Assembly: GCA_963815305.1 (NCBI GenBank)
Contig: CAWFFW010000002.1
Span: forward strand, 620,001 to 684,000
DNA: 64,000 nucleotides
DNA from: CAXBID01 sp963815305
Lineage (GTDB): Bacteria > Bacteroidota > Bacteroidia > Flavobacteriales > Flavobacteriaceae
Direction of reading: 5' to 3'
Under the pieces are notes generated by a model. That model was not told the origin of the DNA. It made no database searches and was given only the letters and a program-made list of their open reading frames with translations. Positions 8,661-17,016 of this stretch are shown here, piece by piece. Position 1 is the first letter of the stretch; each line of letters begins with the position of its first letter. The translations under genes were made by a program, and so were the position numbers.

Positions 8661-9014
8661 TTATTCAGTAGCGTTTTCGCCTTTAATTCCTAAAAGCAGA
8701 ATTTCATCTACGACCACTTCGGTAACATATCTTTTTTCTCCCGCTGCAGTTTCATAAGAGCGTGAGGTCAATTTTCCCTCTAGTGCTACTTCTTTTCCTT
8801 TGCCTACAAATTTCTCTACGATTTCGGCAATCTTTCCCCATGCTACAATAGTGTGCCATTGGGTGTTTGTCACTTTTTCTCCCTTAGAATCTTTATAAGA
8901 TTCATTGGTTGCGATTGAAAATTTTGCAACTTTCTTTCCGCTTTCAAGGTTTGTGATTTCTGGGGCGTTTCCTACGTTGCCAATTAACTGTACTTTGTTT
9001 CTTAGAGTACTCAT
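8661..9014 (-). CDS. ssb: Single-stranded DNA-binding protein
   Basis: A 117-residue OB-fold protein opening with LRNKVQLIGNVGNAPEI, followed by KVAKFSIATNESYKD, QWHTIVAWGKIAEI and KEVALEGKLTSRSY, all classic SSB positions. It is shorter than chromosomal SSB and lacks a long acidic C-terminal tail, as is usual for element-borne copies. SSB coats single-stranded DNA during replication, recombination or transfer. It heads a short leftward operon with DUF6876 and a 70-residue protein. Confidence 0.9.
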   Translation of the reverse strand: MSTLRNKVQLIGNVGNAPEITNLESGKKVAKFSIATNESYKDSKGEKVTNTQWHTIVAWGKIAEIVEKFVGKGKEVALEGKLTSRSYETAAGEKRYVTEVVVDEILLLGIKGENATE

Positions 9015-9056
9015 AATTAAAAAATTTAAAGATTAATATTGACCTATCTGAACCAT

Positions 9057-9191
9057 TCAGAAAGGCTTTGTTATTGATTTACTTATTATATCCAGAGCGT
9101 TTTCCTTTTTTTGTTTTTTTAACTTTTGCTGCGCTTCCTTTTTATTGATTTTGTAAGATTTCATAAGATTTATTTTAGATTTACTTCCCAT
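9057..9191 (-). CDS. Small basic protein (44 aa)
   Basis: A minus-strand frame of 44 codons with ATG at 9191, giving MGSKSKINLMKSYKINKKEA and then a lysine/glutamine-rich helix. It lies 42 bp upstream of ssb in the same direction and may be co-transcribed. Small basic proteins of this kind are seen next to ssb on Bacteroidota elements. Function unknown; the call rests on position and a clean frame. Confidence 0.45.
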   Translation of the reverse strand: MGSKSKINLMKSYKINKKEAQQKLKKQKKENALDIISKSITKPF

Positions 9192-9631
9192 AGCGACGCT
9201 GTTACCTTCTTTTTGTTGCTTAGTGCTCTCCAATATTCAGCTTTGTTTAGACATATAAAAAGTGCGAGACACGAGCCTGGTTATGCTGTCGTTCAAAGCT
9301 GAATGTTGTTATTTTGCTGTCAAAAAAAGGTATGACGGTGATGGATTACGGAAGTGAACCTAAATTCTTTGCGAAATACAAAATCATAGGAAGTGGAACA
9401 CAATGGCAAATACATTTTTCCTTATTTAGCGGACTTGATTCACGCTTTTTACTTAGGAATGACCTGATCCTTTCCAGAGCAACGGAAAGGAGTAACGGAA
9501 TGAAAAGTCAAAAGTGGGAATTGTGTCCAAGACTTATCTTAATGAAGCGCTTTTTTCGAAATGTAGCTTTTCGCGAAATTTAGAGGAATGTGCTGAGTGG
9601 CTTTGAAAATAATAACTATTCAAACCAAAAA
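9192..9631. other. Intergenic region without supported genes
   Basis: An open frame on the plus strand (9314-9583) shows no recognisable domain. I see only short inverted strings, for example TTCAGCTTTG / CAAAGCTGAA at 9236-9245 and 9294-9303, which form a 68-bp hairpin-like unit, and CTTTCCAGAGCAACGGAAAGG. Nothing else can be supported. Confidence 0.4.
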
Positions 9632-10765
9632 TCATCCAATAGCACTACTCAATTTAAACATCGGTAAATACATTGCAATCAAAATCACACCCACCAAAAC
9701 ACCCACAACCAAAATAATAAAGGGTTCCATAATAGTAGATAACATTTTAGATTGTTGTTGTACCTGGATATTATATTGCATATTCAGTCGATTAAAAATA
9801 AATTCGGTTTGATTGGTTTCTTCAGCCACTTTAACTAGAGCTATCATTTTATCATCAAAAAGTTTATGCCGACTTAAACTTGTGCTTAGTGATTCTCCTT
9901 TCAAAATATGTTGTTCAACAATTTCTAAAGCATGCTGTAGAGGATAAAAATCAATCATCTGTTTCACTAATTGAATACTATTAATCACTGGGACTTTAGA
10001 AGCGGTAAGTAAAGAGACGGCTTGTGTAAATTGCGATAAATAAATAGCCTTTACAAAGTTTCCTATAAAAGGGAGTTTTAAAATAAAGATATCCTTTAAT
10101 TGCTTGAAGCGTTTCTTTTTATTTAAAAACGATTTTGAGGCTATTATAGCTACTAAAACAAAAAACAATATAAACCCATAATCTCCTAAAAAATCAGAAA
10201 CACTTATAATAAACTTTGTAATGGCTGGTAATTCTACATTTTGCTGTTTAAAGATATCTTGGAACATAGGCACTACAAAGCGTAGCATAAATCCGACCAC
10301 TAAAACAGCAGTGCTTAAAATGATTACAGGATAGGTTAAAGCACTGATTAAATTTCTACGCTGCTCATTTTTTCTGGCAAAGAAGCTTCCAAGTTGCTCA
10401 GTTACTTGAAAAAGTGTTCCTGTTTCCTCTCCAATTTTTATAGAATAATACTCATAATCTGAAAACTGTTTTTGAGTCTTTAAAACTTCCGAAAGACTTT
10501 GTCCTAATACAATATTTTGAGATATCAATTTAAGAATATCTGCATTCTGCTTCTTCTTTTGTGAATTCTCAATGAGTTCCAAAGCATCTTTAAGTGTAAT
10601 GCCTGCTTTTAACAGAACGCTTAATTCTGTATAAAAATCTTCCTTTATTTTGTTGGTAAAGGCTTTATTGAATAACACAATTTCCTTTTGTAAAAAAGAA
10701 GTGGATTTTGTTTTATCTTTTAAAACAGTTTTTTCTATTAATATATTATCTAGATTGAATGCCAT
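9632..10765 (-). CDS. gspF: Type II secretion inner-membrane platform protein GspF/PilC
   Basis: A 377-residue protein with two GspF domains. The first is seen as LSVLLKAGITLKDALELIE and IKIGEETGTLFQVTEQLG, the second as AVSLLTASKVPVINSIQLV and VKVAEETNQTEFIFNRL. Three membrane helices lie at about residues 145-165, 190-210 and the C-terminal end (FIILVVGVLVGVILIAMYLP). GspF/PilC is the membrane platform that couples the GspE ATPase to pseudopilus assembly. It is last in the leftward operon; its ATPase partner lies 31 kb away in the rightward operon of the same island. Confidence 0.92.
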   Translation of the reverse strand: MAFNLDNILIEKTVLKDKTKSTSFLQKEIVLFNKAFTNKIKEDFYTELSVLLKAGITLKDALELIENSQKKKQNADILKLISQNIVLGQSLSEVLKTQKQFSDYEYYSIKIGEETGTLFQVTEQLGSFFARKNEQRRNLISALTYPVIILSTAVLVVGFMLRFVVPMFQDIFKQQNVELPAITKFIISVSDFLGDYGFILFFVLVAIIASKSFLNKKKRFKQLKDIFILKLPFIGNFVKAIYLSQFTQAVSLLTASKVPVINSIQLVKQMIDFYPLQHALEIVEQHILKGESLSTSLSRHKLFDDKMIALVKVAEETNQTEFIFNRLNMQYNIQVQQQSKMLSTIMEPFIILVVGVLVGVILIAMYLPMFKLSSAIG

Positions 10766-11229
10766 TAGTTCACAAAATGGGTTGCATCGTTTTCTTTAAA
10801 AAAAAATAGTTTTTGATTTTGAAATACCTTTGTAGTTTCTAGTTTTATAGCATCTACATTGCCTTGTTCAACATTCTTTCCATCAAAGAATACTTGTTTG
10901 TTTTGTAGTTGAATATTGAATGTGTCAATCTCTTTAATAATAAAGGTTTCACCAAATTGATAGATTGTGGAATCTATTTCGTTTTTGAATATGATAATCT
11001 GCTCTAAATAGTCATACCTTATGTTAGAATATCTATTGAAATCCAAACTTAAAGATTGTTCCAATTTATTAAGCTCCATATTTTTATTAAAATTATTTTG
11101 AATGCTACCCATATATTTTTGTACTAAGCTTAAAACTGAAAAGGCTAATCCTATAACAATACTGGTAATAATTAATACTACTACCATTTCGCTTAATGTA
11201 AAGGCTTGTATTTTAGTCTTGGTTTGCAA
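10765..11229 (-). CDS. Pseudopilin, GspJ-like
   Basis: A 154-residue protein with a type III (class A) prepilin leader: short basic N-terminus, cleavage at QA-FTLSEM, Glu at +5, then the hydrophobic helix VVVLIITSIVIGLAFSVLSL. The remainder is a small periplasmic domain without recognisable motif. Size and place between F and the I-like gene suit the minor pseudopilin J. It overlaps gspF by one base and the previous gene by 17 bases, so translation is coupled. Confidence 0.8.
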   Translation of the reverse strand: MQTKTKIQAFTLSEMVVVLIITSIVIGLAFSVLSLVQKYMGSIQNNFNKNMELNKLEQSLSLDFNRYSNIRYDYLEQIIIFKNEIDSTIYQFGETFIIKEIDTFNIQLQNKQVFFDGKNVEQGNVDAIKLETTKVFQNQKLFFFKENDATHFVN

Positions 11230-11551
11230 TAATTTGTTTTAAATAATTTTGTTTTGATTCTTTATTAATGGCTTGAAATAAAATATATGATTTATCATAT
11301 TCTCTATATGATTCAATAGCTATATTCCAGGAACTATAATCATCATAAAAAGGGATATTTAGTTTCTCATTCTTATATAGATATTCTAATTCGTTTAAAT
11401 GGGTTTCAATGCCTCTTGTATTGTTCTTTATTGTATTATAAAACAAATTGTTTAAAATCATACTAGATATCATAAAAACGACCACAATTAAAACTGAAGC
11501 CACTAAAGTTTCCATAAGAGTAGAAGCATTAATTTTTTTTAGTATAACCAT
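11213..11551 (-). CDS. Pseudopilin, GspI-like
   Basis: A 112-residue protein with a prepilin-type N-terminus, KINA-STLMETLVASVLIVV; the Glu at position 5 after the inferred cleavage site is present while the usual Phe at +1 is Ser. A short periplasmic domain follows. The LMETLVA pattern recalls GspI. It overlaps both neighbours (13 bases upstream, 17 downstream). The prepilin peptidase that would process it is encoded at 41512-41997. Confidence 0.75.
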   Translation of the reverse strand: MVILKKINASTLMETLVASVLIVVVFMISSMILNNLFYNTIKNNTRGIETHLNELEYLYKNEKLNIPFYDDYSSWNIAIESYREYDKSYILFQAINKESKQNYLKQIIANQD

Positions 11552-12819
11552 TTTGCTACTTCTTTTATTGAGTCTTCAAATGGTAAGCCCACGTATTCTT
11601 GAGGTAAATCAGTAATAATTATTTTTCCGTTATATATATGATTTTGATAGCTCGATCCTGATTGGTTTGCAACAAAGTTTGAAGTAAAAACAGTACCAGA
11701 AACCGTTCCTAATAATTCTAAATTTTGAGCGCAATACACTTCACCTATAACTTCTGCATGAGTATCAATGAAAATTTGTGCTTTATAGTTTTTGGTATCT
11801 CCTAAATAAGCAATAACACCTTTTATTTTTGCTCCCTTATTAACCTTAATAAAAGGAGTTTCTTTTTGATTATTTGTATTTTCAATTGGTACTTTTAGTT
11901 CTAAATCTTCATTTAAAATTAAAGTACTAGGATAGTATAAGTCACAATTATTTTCAACGTTAATGCTTTTTGTTGCAAATGCTTGAAACATTCCTTGAGT
12001 ATTAGATTTGATCTCTATTTCAGGTGCTATCAGAATTACATCCTTTAAATTGGAACTTGCATCCACAACAATTTTTGTTTTTGACTGTACGAGAATATGA
12101 CCTGTTAAAGAAACTTCGGAAAGCAGAATATCAGTAGGGCTATAAATAACTTGTAAAGGGTTATAAAAAGAGTTTTGAAATGTTCTGGTTTTACTTAAAT
12201 CGATAAACTGTTCTTGACTTATACGTTCAGATGTGTTTTGAACGCTTTTGATGTGCTCAAGTGTTTCATTTAATAATTTTGGAAGTTCCGGTTCACTCAT
12301 CTTTGATATTCCATAAATCAATTGGTTTCCATAGTACGAATGTCCAGATATATTACCTGTTCTAATCCCTTGCTTTGGTAAATAAGTAACTCCTTGTATT
12401 TTAGTGTTTCCAACAACCACTAAAGGTTTATGGTTATCTTTTACATATAAAGCCACTCTATTTAGTTTTGGTTGCGAAGCACCTATTAAAGCCACTTTTC
12501 TAAAACTATTATGTTTTATTTTAGAGGTGGAAACGGCCTTTTCAAAAACACCCCAATAATCACGATGGACTTTTAATGTTTTAAAGTCTTCATCTTGTAA
12601 ATTAATTTGAAGTGTGTCCTTTTGAATTATTTGATTTTGTAACACATAATTAATTCCACGCTCTGTATTGACAATCGTTTCTTTTACAAAATCTGTTTGT
12701 AGTTTGAATCTTTTATTGGTATGAATTAATATAATAAAAGAAGTTAACAATAAAGCTATCACCACTACTATAAACATGGTGAGTTGTAAAGCGCCAGCTT
12801 TTACTTTAAGCCATTTCAT
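11539..12819 (-). CDS. Large membrane-anchored pilus-tip-like protein (GspK/PilX-like)
   Basis: A 426-residue protein with one N-terminal membrane helix (LTMFIVVVIALLLTSFIILI) preceded by a basic segment, then a large periplasmic part. The C-terminal half contains repeated strand units such as KGVIAYLGD, AEVIGEVYCAQNLELLGTVSG, similar in texture to bactofilin or polymer-forming repeats. Its place among pseudopilin genes and its size match GspK/PilX, but no Glu5 prepilin motif is clear. Probably a tip or scaffold component; family assignment is tentative. Confidence 0.55.
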   Translation of the reverse strand: MKWLKVKAGALQLTMFIVVVIALLLTSFIILIHTNKRFKLQTDFVKETIVNTERGINYVLQNQIIQKDTLQINLQDEDFKTLKVHRDYWGVFEKAVSTSKIKHNSFRKVALIGASQPKLNRVALYVKDNHKPLVVVGNTKIQGVTYLPKQGIRTGNISGHSYYGNQLIYGISKMSEPELPKLLNETLEHIKSVQNTSERISQEQFIDLSKTRTFQNSFYNPLQVIYSPTDILLSEVSLTGHILVQSKTKIVVDASSNLKDVILIAPEIEIKSNTQGMFQAFATKSINVENNCDLYYPSTLILNEDLELKVPIENTNNQKETPFIKVNKGAKIKGVIAYLGDTKNYKAQIFIDTHAEVIGEVYCAQNLELLGTVSGTVFTSNFVANQSGSSYQNHIYNGKIIITDLPQEYVGLPFEDSIKEVAKWLY

Positions 12820-13271
12820 GTTTTATTAATGGTTTTTATATCGCCTTTATAGGCTATTGTAATTTCTTTAGTAGTTCCACTAATTAATTTTATATCATTA
12901 ATGGTTTGTCCTGTCTTCATTAAGTGTTGTTCACCATTTATTGAAACCACAAACACTTTATTTTCACTTGCTTGCCTATTAACACTTCCATGATATAAAA
13001 TTGTAACCCAAACCGTTTCTGGTTTTTTTATTTTTTTGATGACAGATTTTTTTTTAGTATTTAAAGTTCCTAAAAAGGGATCACGGTCAGTGGTTTGAAT
13101 AGAAAAAGTATCTAAAACAGTATTTACCTTTGGGGTAAATGATTTGTTAAATTCTGAATTGGCCATATTTGGAACTGCCGGGTTTATAGGAGATATGATT
13201 TTATACCCAATAACACCCCAAATACCTAAAACAAAGGCTAATAATATATATGTCTTTGTTTTGTTTTGCAT
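12816..13271 (-). CDS. Inner-membrane GspC/PilP-like protein
   Basis: A 151-residue protein with one N-terminal membrane helix (ILLAFVLGIWGVIGYKII) and a periplasmic domain beginning with the motif TDRDPFLGTL, which is typical of PilP and of the homology region of GspC. These link the inner-membrane platform to the secretin. The C-terminal domain has the small beta-strand pattern of that region (VFVVSINGEQHLMKTGQTI). It overlaps the next gene by four bases. Confidence 0.7.
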   Translation of the reverse strand: MQNKTKTYILLAFVLGIWGVIGYKIISPINPAVPNMANSEFNKSFTPKVNTVLDTFSIQTTDRDPFLGTLNTKKKSVIKKIKKPETVWVTILYHGSVNRQASENKVFVVSINGEQHLMKTGQTINDIKLISGTTKEITIAYKGDIKTINKT

Positions 13272-13274
13272 GGT

Positions 13275-13634
13275 CTATTCTGCTACTGTAAAACTATTGG
13301 TGGTAAAATCTGTTTTATAATCTGAGTTTTCTGCCCGAACTCGCCACTGATAATTTGCCGGTTTTAATATTTCTGAATAATTAGTTTTTGCTATAATAGT
13401 ATCTACTAAAATTTGAGAAGCATTTTCAAAATTGGGTATGGCAACTTGCAAATAATAGCCTTCAGCTTCTTCAACAGTTTGCCACGAAAATGTAACCGCG
13501 GTAGTTTCAATCATACTGAGATTTGTTGGCGCTAAAGCAGTAACCGTTTTGTTTGATATATCGACTACTTCAAGAATATCATCACAAGCAATAAAACTGA
13601 ATACCAAACAGAATAATAAAAGGACTTTTTGCAT
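13275..13634 (-). CDS. Lipoprotein with fibronectin-III-like domain
   Basis: A 119-residue protein with a lipoprotein signal ending in SFIAC, then a single FnIII-like beta domain (TAVTFSWQTVEEAEGYYLQVA and ANYQWRVRAENSDY). It would sit on the outer membrane or the periplasmic leaflet. It is the second gene of the leftward secretion operon, 3 bp from both neighbours, so it is probably an accessory factor of the machine such as a secretin-associated or surface lipoprotein. Confidence 0.7.
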   Translation of the reverse strand: MQKVLLLFCLVFSFIACDDILEVVDISNKTVTALAPTNLSMIETTAVTFSWQTVEEAEGYYLQVAIPNFENASQILVDTIIAKTNYSEILKPANYQWRVRAENSDYKTDFTTNSFTVAE

Positions 13635-13637
13635 GAG

Positions 13638-14375
13638 TTATAATTTATAATAATTAGTTATTTTCTTTTCAGCTCTTTTTGATGAGCGATACGTATTTTT
13701 AGGGCAATTAGTATATTTACTTACTAAATCTACTATATCAAGTTGATGCTTTTTGTTTTCCTGCCAACAGCAATTTAATACTTGATACTCAAAAACAATA
13801 CTGTTAATAAAAGAGATGGTTTGTGTTTTAACCTTGTCTCTATATAGCTGTAATGCGTAGGTTTTTAATCCGTTTTCAACCAAAAAAACAGCATCTGCTT
13901 TGTTTATACTTTCTATATCTTTTTGGTTGAAAACTAAAGACATATTAGTTAAAACTTGAGCATAAGTGTTGAGGCTTAAATACGCTTTTACAGCATTATT
14001 TTCTTCGCTATTTAAAGCAGTTAAAACAGCTACTTTATCTGCTATTTGTAATTGAATATACTTTGGTTTATTGGGAATAGAATCTATGTAGTTAATTTTT
14101 ATATCTGCCGATTGTAAAGCTTTTGCTTTAGTAAACGTTTTATAAGTTTGTTTTGTAAATGGTTTAGCTATTATAGATAATTTAATAGGTGTTTTATAGT
14201 TCGGCACAGCACTATTATTAAATCCTTTTTGCAATAAAAACTCTTTTTCAGAGCCGATACTTCCTAATACAACTTGTTTAGTGGTTTTAGTTTGAGTAAC
14301 CTGATTAAAAACTATGGTTTTACAACTCATAAGACATATAAAAACACAACATACTATTGAAACTGATAACTTCAT
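13638..14375 (-). CDS. Lipoprotein of unknown function, first gene of the secretion operon
   Basis: A 245-residue protein with an export signal and lipobox (CLMSC, lipid Cys at about 18). The mature part is Lys/Thr-rich; its cysteines include the pair LNCCWQEN near the C-terminus. I do not recognise the family. It opens the leftward operon and is expressed from the shared promoter motif at 14398-14454. Being the promoter-proximal lipoprotein, it could act as a pilotin or outer-membrane assembly factor, but this is inference only. Confidence 0.65.
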   Translation of the reverse strand: MKLSVSIVCCVFICLMSCKTIVFNQVTQTKTTKQVVLGSIGSEKEFLLQKGFNNSAVPNYKTPIKLSIIAKPFTKQTYKTFTKAKALQSADIKINYIDSIPNKPKYIQLQIADKVAVLTALNSEENNAVKAYLSLNTYAQVLTNMSLVFNQKDIESINKADAVFLVENGLKTYALQLYRDKVKTQTISFINSIVFEYQVLNCCWQENKKHQLDIVDLVSKYTNCPKNTYRSSKRAEKKITNYYKL

Positions 14376-14397
14376 TTCTTTGGATTGTTACAAGTAA

Positions 14398-14454
14398 TAA
14401 AAATAGGCTGTTTTTTATTGTAAAGTATAAGGTTTTACCTTACTTATGATAAGG
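14398..14454 (-). promoter_or_regulatory. Shared regulon promoter, copy 1 (leftward secretion operon)
   Basis: The composite site, read on the minus strand: half-sites occupy 14428-14432 (TAAGG on plus), 14438-14443 (CCTTAC) and 14450-14454 (TAAGG). A -7-like box TATTTTTA lies at 14405-14398, exactly 23 bp from the first half-site, as in the five other copies. It precedes the lipoprotein-GspC-K-I-J-F operon. Confidence 0.75.
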
Positions 14455-14468
14455 TTTTAAAAATTTAG

Positions 14469-14525
14469 CCTTACTAGAAATAAGGATACACCCTACTTTT
14501 TTTCGAGCTTTTAATCTGAATTTTG
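14469..14525 (+). promoter_or_regulatory. Shared regulon promoter, copy 2 (DDE recombinase)
   Basis: Same 57-bp architecture in the rightward direction: CCTTA 14469-14473, TAAGG 14481-14485, CCCTA 14491-14495 (one mismatch) and a box GAATTTTG at 14518-14525. The start codon of the DDE gene is only 12 bp beyond the box, so the leader is very short. It is divergent with copy 1. Confidence 0.65.
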
Positions 14526-14536
14526 TGCGTTAAAAA

Positions 14537-15870
14537 ATGACTGTAGATTACAACTTGGCTTCAAAGCAAAATCCTTTTGATATTAGTTTCAGCAAGAATA
14601 GTTCTGTTAAGCGGCACTCGTGGGATACTAGTATTAAAAATTATTATAGATTAGGTTTGGAAAATAATATTCCTAAACGATTAAAAAACATTATTCCTAG
14701 CTCTAACATATCTCGTTGGAAACAAGAACCTGAAAACAAATATATGGGTTGCGAAGTTGCTGAGTTTATAAATCAAGAAATTGAACTTATTAAACGTTTT
14801 AATGAATCGTCAAATATTAAAAAAATAATGGAAAGCTATTTTAAATTATCTGATGTTTTTCATAATATCATTTCCAATGTAAAAGGCATTAAATCTATTA
14901 TTAAAGATCAAAAAGAATTGATTGTAAATACTATAGAGCTTGTAAAAGATACAATTCCTATAAATAACGCTCTAAAAGTATTCAATATCTCAAAATCTAC
15001 TTATCAAAATTACAAAACAATTGTTATTCATAAATGTGAAGGATCTTATTTTAAATGGTGTGCAAAAAAGGTTCCTAACCAACTATTAGCAAGGGAAGTT
15101 TTAATCATTAAATCCTATATGGAGCATGAGTCTTATAAATATTGGTCTAAATCATCAGTCTATTTAAAGGCAATAAGAGACCAAGCTTTATTTTGTGGGT
15201 TATCCACTTTTTATAAATATTGTAGGTTACTTGGATATGCAAACCTTAAAACCTATTCAAAATTTAATCAATACTTTCCCTTAAAAACCACTAAACCCAA
15301 TGAAGTTTGGTGTGCCGATGTTACTATTTTTAAAACTGCTGATAATGCTAAACATTATATTCATATTCTAATGGATCATTTTTCTAAAAAGGTTTTGGGA
15401 TTCTCTATTGAAAAAAGCAACTCAGGTAAAGCTATTAGAATTTATTACAAGAAGCCTACTTAAAATACAAACCCATTAATACCATGTTTTTAACAGATGG
15501 TGGTTCTGAAAATGTGAATACTTGTGTAGCCTCACTCTTAAACTCTTTTAATCAAACCATAATTCACAGAGTAGCACAGCGAGATGTATTATTTTCCAAT
15601 TCCATGATTGAAGCTTTTAATAAAGTACTCAAATACCAATTCTTATACCCTCAAAACATCAGTTCTAGTAAACAACTTGATAAATTACTAGCTAGAGCGA
15701 TAATAATATACAACACTAATAAACCTCAACTTAATTTGGGTGGAAACACCCCTTCTGAAACGTTTTCTGGTAGCCCAATTAATTTGAGTACGCATACTTC
15801 TGAATTCAAAACACAGCAATTAATTAGAATTGCCCAAAATAAAGGTAACGCTTGTGAAAAATGCTTGTGA
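14537..15870 (+). pseudogene. DDE-type recombinase/transposase (rve domain), frameshifted
   Basis: Two frames, 14537-15463 and then 15484-15870 with upstream residues LQEAYLKYKPINT, join into one integrase-core protein of about 445 residues. The first frame has an N-terminal HTH-like part (SSNISRWKQEPE) and the first Asp in VWCADVTIF; the second has TDGGSEN (second Asp) and SNSMIEAFNK (Glu). A one-base slip near 15440 breaks the DDE domain. It is controlled by a copy of the regulon promoter, unlike a passing IS, and no terminal inverted repeats are seen. It may have been a functional part of the toxin island, for example in cassette exchange. Confidence 0.7.
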
Positions 15871-15880
15871 ATCTTGACAA

Positions 15881-15922
15881 AAAGGAAAAAACAAAGTAAT
15901 CTACTCTACTTTGCTTTTTCCT
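15881..15922. terminator. Terminator after the DDE gene
   Basis: AAGGAAAAAACAAAGTA pairs with TACTTTGCTTTTTCCTT around an ATCTACTC loop; the T-rich arm serves as tail for the rightward gene. Confidence 0.65.
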
Positions 15923-15968
15923 TAAACTTTAATTTATTTAAATATAATATAACTATCTCATTTTTATT

Positions 15969-16018
15969 TAATTCCCTTATATGGGACACTTTGGTTTAAA
16001 ATGACCTTGGGAATAGCA
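15969..16018 (+). repeat. Orphan copy of the XRE-gene promoter repeat
   Basis: A 50-bp sequence starting TAATTCCCTTATATGGGACA that recurs at 31215-31264 with three mismatches noticed. It contains the palindrome TCCCTTATATGGGA, a likely operator. Here no XRE gene follows; in the second copy one starts 10 bp later. It marks the left edge of a duplicated region about 15.2 kb long. Confidence 0.65.
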
Positions 16019-16083
16019 CGTTAAAAAATTATCTTACTGATTTTTAGACAGTTATGAAAAACACTTTTTACACTTAAAACCAT

Positions 16084-16120
16084 AAAAAAACCACACTATA
16101 TTGCTATAATGTGGCTTTGT
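16084..16120. terminator. Terminator, bidirectional
   Basis: CCACACTATA-TTGC-TATAATGTGG stem with an A run before and a T-rich tail after. It lies between the DDE gene and the toxin cassette and could stop transcription from both. Confidence 0.6.
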
Positions 16121-16310
16121 TTCTTTTGTTTTCTTACTCGATACGGCACTCGTCACAGACGAGCGCTAGCGGGGGAATTTGGTTACATTGTTTAAATGAA
16201 ATATACATTTTTTTTATTTCTTACTCTTACTGCCACTAATTACAAATTAGCGGTAGCTGTTACTTTGACAAACTAGCGGCATCAGGGGCACTACAATTAC
16301 ATAGTTAAAA

Positions 16311-17009
16311 CTACTTTTTATCACAATAAAAATTATCAATTGGTTCATGACTAAATCGTGAAAATATAAAATCGTATTTTCTTGAAATCTCAGATATTAA
16401 AGAATCTGATTCAAAAATTTTCAATAACCTTTCATCTTTTTCTTTAGAAAATTTAACGGATGAATCTTTAATTTTAGAAAACATAAAATATTTAGAAGAG
16501 TCTAAAGATAATGTATCTATAGTATATTTTACTTCCCCTTCTTTACATGGAATAGATTTAGCTATCATTTTGGATGTATTTAGATAACTTATAGGGATTA
16601 TATTGTTATCATCTATGGCATAGATGAAATCTGTTTTGTATTTTTTTTGATAATAATTATATAATATATAATTATTATTGTCATTAGACATAACATAATA
16701 TAACCCCTCGTTACTATTTAAATTTACGTTTCTTTGAATAGGATATAACCTAATATGTTCATCTGATAATTGTTCATGAAGATTTAGATTATACTTTTCA
16801 ATATAATCTAAAAATTCTTTTTTACCATTACGTTCAAAAAAAAACTTCATTCTAAAAGCATCATAATATTTAGCTAAAGAGTCTTTGTTTATTTCTCTCA
16901 TGCCTTTCGAAACAATATGATTATTTATATTTCTTTCTAAAGGAGTAATATTATATATAATTACAATTACAGCTGCTAAGGCTACAACAAAAATTATTTT
17001 TTTCTTCAT
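16311..17009 (-). CDS. Candidate immunity protein for YD-repeat toxin 1
   Basis: A 232-residue protein with one N-terminal membrane helix (IIFVVALAAVIVIIYNI) and a charged, tyrosine- and asparagine-rich periplasmic part. I do not recognise the family. It starts 7 bp after the stop of the toxin gene with the unique C-terminal tip and is replaced by an unrelated protein in the second cassette, the expected behaviour of a cognate immunity gene. Membrane anchoring suggests that the toxin acts in, or is neutralised in, the periplasm. Confidence 0.55.
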   Translation of the reverse strand: MKKKIIFVVALAAVIVIIYNITPLERNINNHIVSKGMREINKDSLAKYYDAFRMKFFFERNGKKEFLDYIEKYNLNLHEQLSDEHIRLYPIQRNVNLNSNEGLYYVMSNDNNNYILYNYYQKKYKTDFIYAIDDNNIIPISYLNTSKMIAKSIPCKEGEVKYTIDTLSLDSSKYFMFSKIKDSSVKFSKEKDERLLKIFESDSLISEISRKYDFIFSRFSHEPIDNFYCDKK

Positions 17010-17016
17010 TAGATTT

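Noticed and set aside
9314..9583. 89-codon plus-strand frame before gspF
   Set aside because: No recognisable motif, no operon context and convergent with gspF; not supported as a gene.
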